From Lachancea mirantina (lineage: Eukaryota; Ascomycota; Saccharomycetes; Saccharomycetales; Saccharomycetaceae): DNA of 64,000 nt. This document shows positions 61,562-64,000 of this stretch, in pieces; positions within the stretch are counted from its first letter, which is position 1, and every line of letters starts with the position of its first letter. Both the position numbers and the translations under genes were made by a program. The notes beneath the pieces are model-generated. The model did no database searches and had not been told where the DNA came from. It saw only the letters and a program-made list of their open reading frames with translations. The stretch is taken from contig LT598463.1 in assembly GCA_900074745.1 (NCBI GenBank), positions 1,143,721-1,207,720 on the forward strand. Direction: 5' to 3'.

Positions 61562-64000
61562 ATGCGAGATTTCCGATACCTGCCTACGCAGTTCGTATTG
61601 CTCTTTGCAAGCATTTCGTTCTCGTTGAGTTCTGCTCTGGCTGCAAGCAATGAGGTCTGCCTGCCCTCAGGCAGCAGCACCCAAGGTTTCAGGGTTAGAG
61701 CTTATACCTACCCGTTGGGCGACACAACTGCGGCCAACAATCAAAACTATTTGATGTACCAATATCAAACCCAGGCAAAACAAATCGGCGAATGGTACGG
61801 CGTAACGGATCAAAATTTCAATATGGGGAGCGCTGGAGGGCTTCAGTATGGGACCCTCTACGGTCATACCATAACTATCACCAATTTCACTCTTGAGCTG
61901 GTAGGATACTACAAAGCCCCTCAGACTGGAAAATTCACGTTTGGACTCACTAATACGGATGACGGCGCAATGTTAATGTTTGACAATAACGGGGCTTTCA
62001 AGTGCTGTAATTCTGGACAGAACAGTCAAAATACATCTGATGTCGCTCTTTATCAGTTCTATTCGCAAGGCGCCGTGCAAGCAAGTTTCAATTTGGTCGA
62101 AGGGCAGTACTACCCAATAAGAGTCACATATGCTAATGCTCTGGAGGTGGCAAGGCTCCAGTTATCCGCAACCCTTCCTGACGGAACTGTCAAAACAACT
62201 TTCGAGGAGGTCTACTATTTCCCAGACAGTGCAACTGGAACAAGCGCATGCAGTGCCGTGCTGACAACCAAGCAGTATGCAGGGACCACGGTGTCAACTT
62301 CCACAGGCTCAGGTCCAACTACCACTGTTTACGTTTACTACCCTTACTCTTCATTCTTCAGCACGTACACGGGATCGGTTGATAGCACGACTTTCTTGAC
62401 AAATTCTCAGGGCTCGACGACAGAAGAGGAGATTTTAGTGACATCTCAAGCAACACCAACGACGACAGTCCCGTGGACTGGGAGCTATAGTTCAACCAGC
62501 TATATCACAAACAGTGCTTCAAAGACTACTGAAGCCGTCGTGTATGCTCCTATTTCAAGCGTGACCACGGACTGGACTGGGAGCACCACACTCACTTCAT
62601 ATGCTAAGGACAGTGCTGGGCAAACGTCTGAGGTCTTTATCTTGACTCCTCTACCTTCCACGAAATCCACCACCATTCCTTGGACCGAAACATACAACTT
62701 ATACTCTCGGCTCACAGACTCTCAGGGTCACACCACCGAAGTTCAGCTTTTGACGCCCGTCCCACACACCACTACTGCGTGGACGGGCTCAACGACTAGT
62801 ACTTCTGTGATAACAGACTCTAACGGTTACCCTAGTATTGTTGAGGTGCTCACGCCTATTAGAGTCACCACGTCTTATCGTCAAGGGACTGGCAGCTCAA
62901 CTAGAACTTTCTCCACGGGACTTACGACCTTTACTGGTTCCGACGGTGTTTCCACTTCAGAGACCATTTACTATGTTGAGACTCCGGTAAGATCCACAAT
63001 AGCTTACAGTGGATGGACAGGTTCCAGCACATCGACTTACTCAACTGGTGTCACTACCTTCACTGGATCGGATGGTATTCCAACTACGCAGACCATCTAC
63101 TACGTCGAGACACCAGTCGTAGCTACCACGATGTACAGTGCTGGCAGTGTATCTGCTGCTACGACCTACTCAACCGGCAAGACTACATTCACGGGTAGCG
63201 ACGGCCTTCCAACCACGCAGACCGTCTACTACGTCGAGACTCCTGCTTTAGCCACCACGATGTACACTGCTGGCAGTGTCTCTGCTACTAGGATCTACTC
63301 AACGGGTGTCACTACCTTCACTGGATCTGACGGCCTTCCAACCACGCAGACCGTCTACTACGTCGAGACTCCTGCTTTAGCCACCACGATGTACACTGCT
63401 GGCAGTGTCTCTGCTACTAGGATCTACTCAACGGGTGTCACTACCTTCACTGGATCTGACGGCCTTCCAACCACGCAGACCGTCTACTACGTTGAGACAC
63501 CAGTCGTAGCTACCACGATGTACAGTGCTGGCAGTGTCTCTGCTGCTACGACCTATTCAACTGGTGGCACCACCTTCACGGGATCCGACGGCCTTCCAAC
63601 AACGCAGACCGTCTACTACGTCGAGACTCCGGCAAGATCCACAATAGCTTACAGTGGATGGACAGGTTCCAGCACATCGACTTACTCAACGGGTGTCACT
63701 ACCTTCACGGGATCGGATGGTATTCCAACTACGCAGACCATCTACTACGTCGAGACACCAGTCGTAGCTACCACGATGTACAGTGCTGGCAGTGTCTCTG
63801 CTGCTACGACATACTCAACCGGCAAGACTACATTCACGGGTAGCGACGGCCTTCCAACCACGCAGACCGTCTACTACGTTGAGACACCAGTCGTAGCTAC
63901 CACGATGTACACTGCTGGCAGTGTCTCTGCTGCTACGACATACTCAACCGGCAAGACTACATTCACGGGTAGCGACGGCCTTCCAACCACGCAGACCGTC
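61562..64000 (+). CDS. PA14-domain cell-wall adhesin (flocculin type), 5' part, at least 813 aa
   Basis: Open from ATG 61562 to the window edge with no stop, so the C-terminus and any GPI-anchor signal lie outside. A signal peptide (MRDFRYLPTQFVLLFASISFSLSSALA) is followed by a PA14 lectin domain at about residues 32-225, as in Flo1/Flo5 and Epa proteins. It has the paired Asp133-Asp134 of the calcium and sugar site (NTDDGAMLMF) and a conserved Cys-Cys (148-149). Four divergent WTGS-type repeats (about 300-440) follow, then at least nine 43-residue Ser/Thr-rich repeats (TFTGSDG-P-TQT-YYVETP). The carbohydrate ligand cannot be deduced. A terminal adhesin next to a gene-poor spacer suggests proximity to a telomere. 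Confidence 0.9.
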   Translation, partial: MRDFRYLPTQFVLLFASISFSLSSALAASNEVCLPSGSSTQGFRVRAYTYPLGDTTAANNQNYLMYQYQTQAKQIGEWYGVTDQNFNMGSAGGLQYGTLYGHTITITNFTLELVGYYKAPQTGKFTFGLTNTDDGAMLMFDNNGAFKCCNSGQNSQNTSDVALYQFYSQGAVQASFNLVEGQYYPIRVTYANALEVARLQLSATLPDGTVKTTFEEVYYFPDSATGTSACSAVLTTKQYAGTTVSTSTGSGPTTTVYVYYPYSSFFSTYTGSVDSTTFLTNSQGSTTEEEILVTSQATPTTTVPWTGSYSSTSYITNSASKTTEAVVYAPISSVTTDWTGSTTLTSYAKDSAGQTSEVFILTPLPSTKSTTIPWTETYNLYSRLTDSQGHTTEVQLLTPVPHTTTAWTGSTTSTSVITDSNGYPSIVEVLTPIRVTTSYRQGTGSSTRTFSTGLTTFTGSDGVSTSETIYYVETPVRSTIAYSGWTGSSTSTYSTGVTTFTGSDGIPTTQTIYYVETPVVATTMYSAGSVSAATTYSTGKTTFTGSDGLPTTQTVYYVETPALATTMYTAGSVSATRIYSTGVTTFTGSDGLPTTQTVYYVETPALATTMYTAGSVSATRIYSTGVTTFTGSDGLPTTQTVYYVETPVVATTMYSAGSVSAATTYSTGGTTFTGSDGLPTTQTVYYVETPARSTIAYSGWTGSSTSTYSTGVTTFTGSDGIPTTQTIYYVETPVVATTMYSAGSVSAATTYSTGKTTFTGSDGLPTTQTVYYVETPVVATTMYTAGSVSAATTYSTGKTTFTGSDGLPTTQTV
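62927..64000 (+). repeat. 129-bp tandem coding repeats, nine units visible
   Basis: The codon run for TFTGSDG begins at 62927, 63056, 63185, 63314, 63443, 63572, 63701, 63830 and 63959, an exact 129-bp (43-codon) period. Later units are nearly identical in DNA. The last is cut by the window end. In-phase length keeps the frame open when copy number changes. Confidence 0.92.

Overview
This window is nuclear DNA of a budding yeast (Saccharomycetaceae). Coding density is high. The introns are short, with GTATGT-type 5' splice sites and TACTAAC branch points. Most proteins read as close relatives of Saccharomyces cerevisiae proteins. Gene order is that of a lineage that did not undergo the whole-genome duplication, because single genes here interleave two S. 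cerevisiae ohnologous segments. A Lachancea-like species is my best guess, but that is inference; no rDNA or marker gene is present to settle it.

Region 1 (about 1-35.5 kb) is an ancestral block merging S. cerevisiae YMR140-YMR154 with YDL081-YDL089. Its order is SIP5, RPP1A, RPL13, RPS16, FDO1, SUB2, NDE1, the YDL086W hydrolase, TIF34, the SERF protein YDL085C-A, LDO45/LDO16, SWP1, IMP1, LUC7, YIM1, NUP53, NUR1 and RIM13. Three genes are extra to that order: a class III aminotransferase at the left edge, a reticulon-cupin fusion gene between RPS16 and FDO1, and a multi-pass membrane protein with a GNAT/FemAB-like C-terminus between NUR1 and RIM13.

Region 2 (about 36-48.8 kb) is a second ancestral block merging YHL035-YHL039 with YLL048-YLL050: an ABCC transporter (YBT1/VMR1), MUP3, a CBP2-like gene, COF1 and EFM1. 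The switch between blocks lies in the 0.5 kb between RIM13 and the ABC transporter.

Region 3 (about 49-64 kb) is accessory and looks subtelomeric. It holds a Zn2Cys6 regulator, a bile-acid/Na+ symporter-family carrier (RCH1), a divergent GAL10-GAL1 pair without GAL7, a gene-poor 3.9 kb gap, and a PA14 adhesin with 129-bp tandem repeats that runs off the right end. GAL1 carries a two-residue deletion in its phosphate-binding loop and a frameshifted C-terminus. The GAL10-GAL1 promoter has no canonical Gal4 site. Together these suggest a decaying or re-purposed GAL module.

Spliced genes resolved from sequence: RPL13 (4-nt first exon), RPS16, SUB2, COF1 and, more tentatively, LDO45. Several long reading frames begin at non-ATG codons; starts were moved to the first supported ATG for FDO1, IMP1, NUP53, the ABC transporter, GAL10 and the SERF protein. 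No tRNA, rRNA or intact transposon was recognised.
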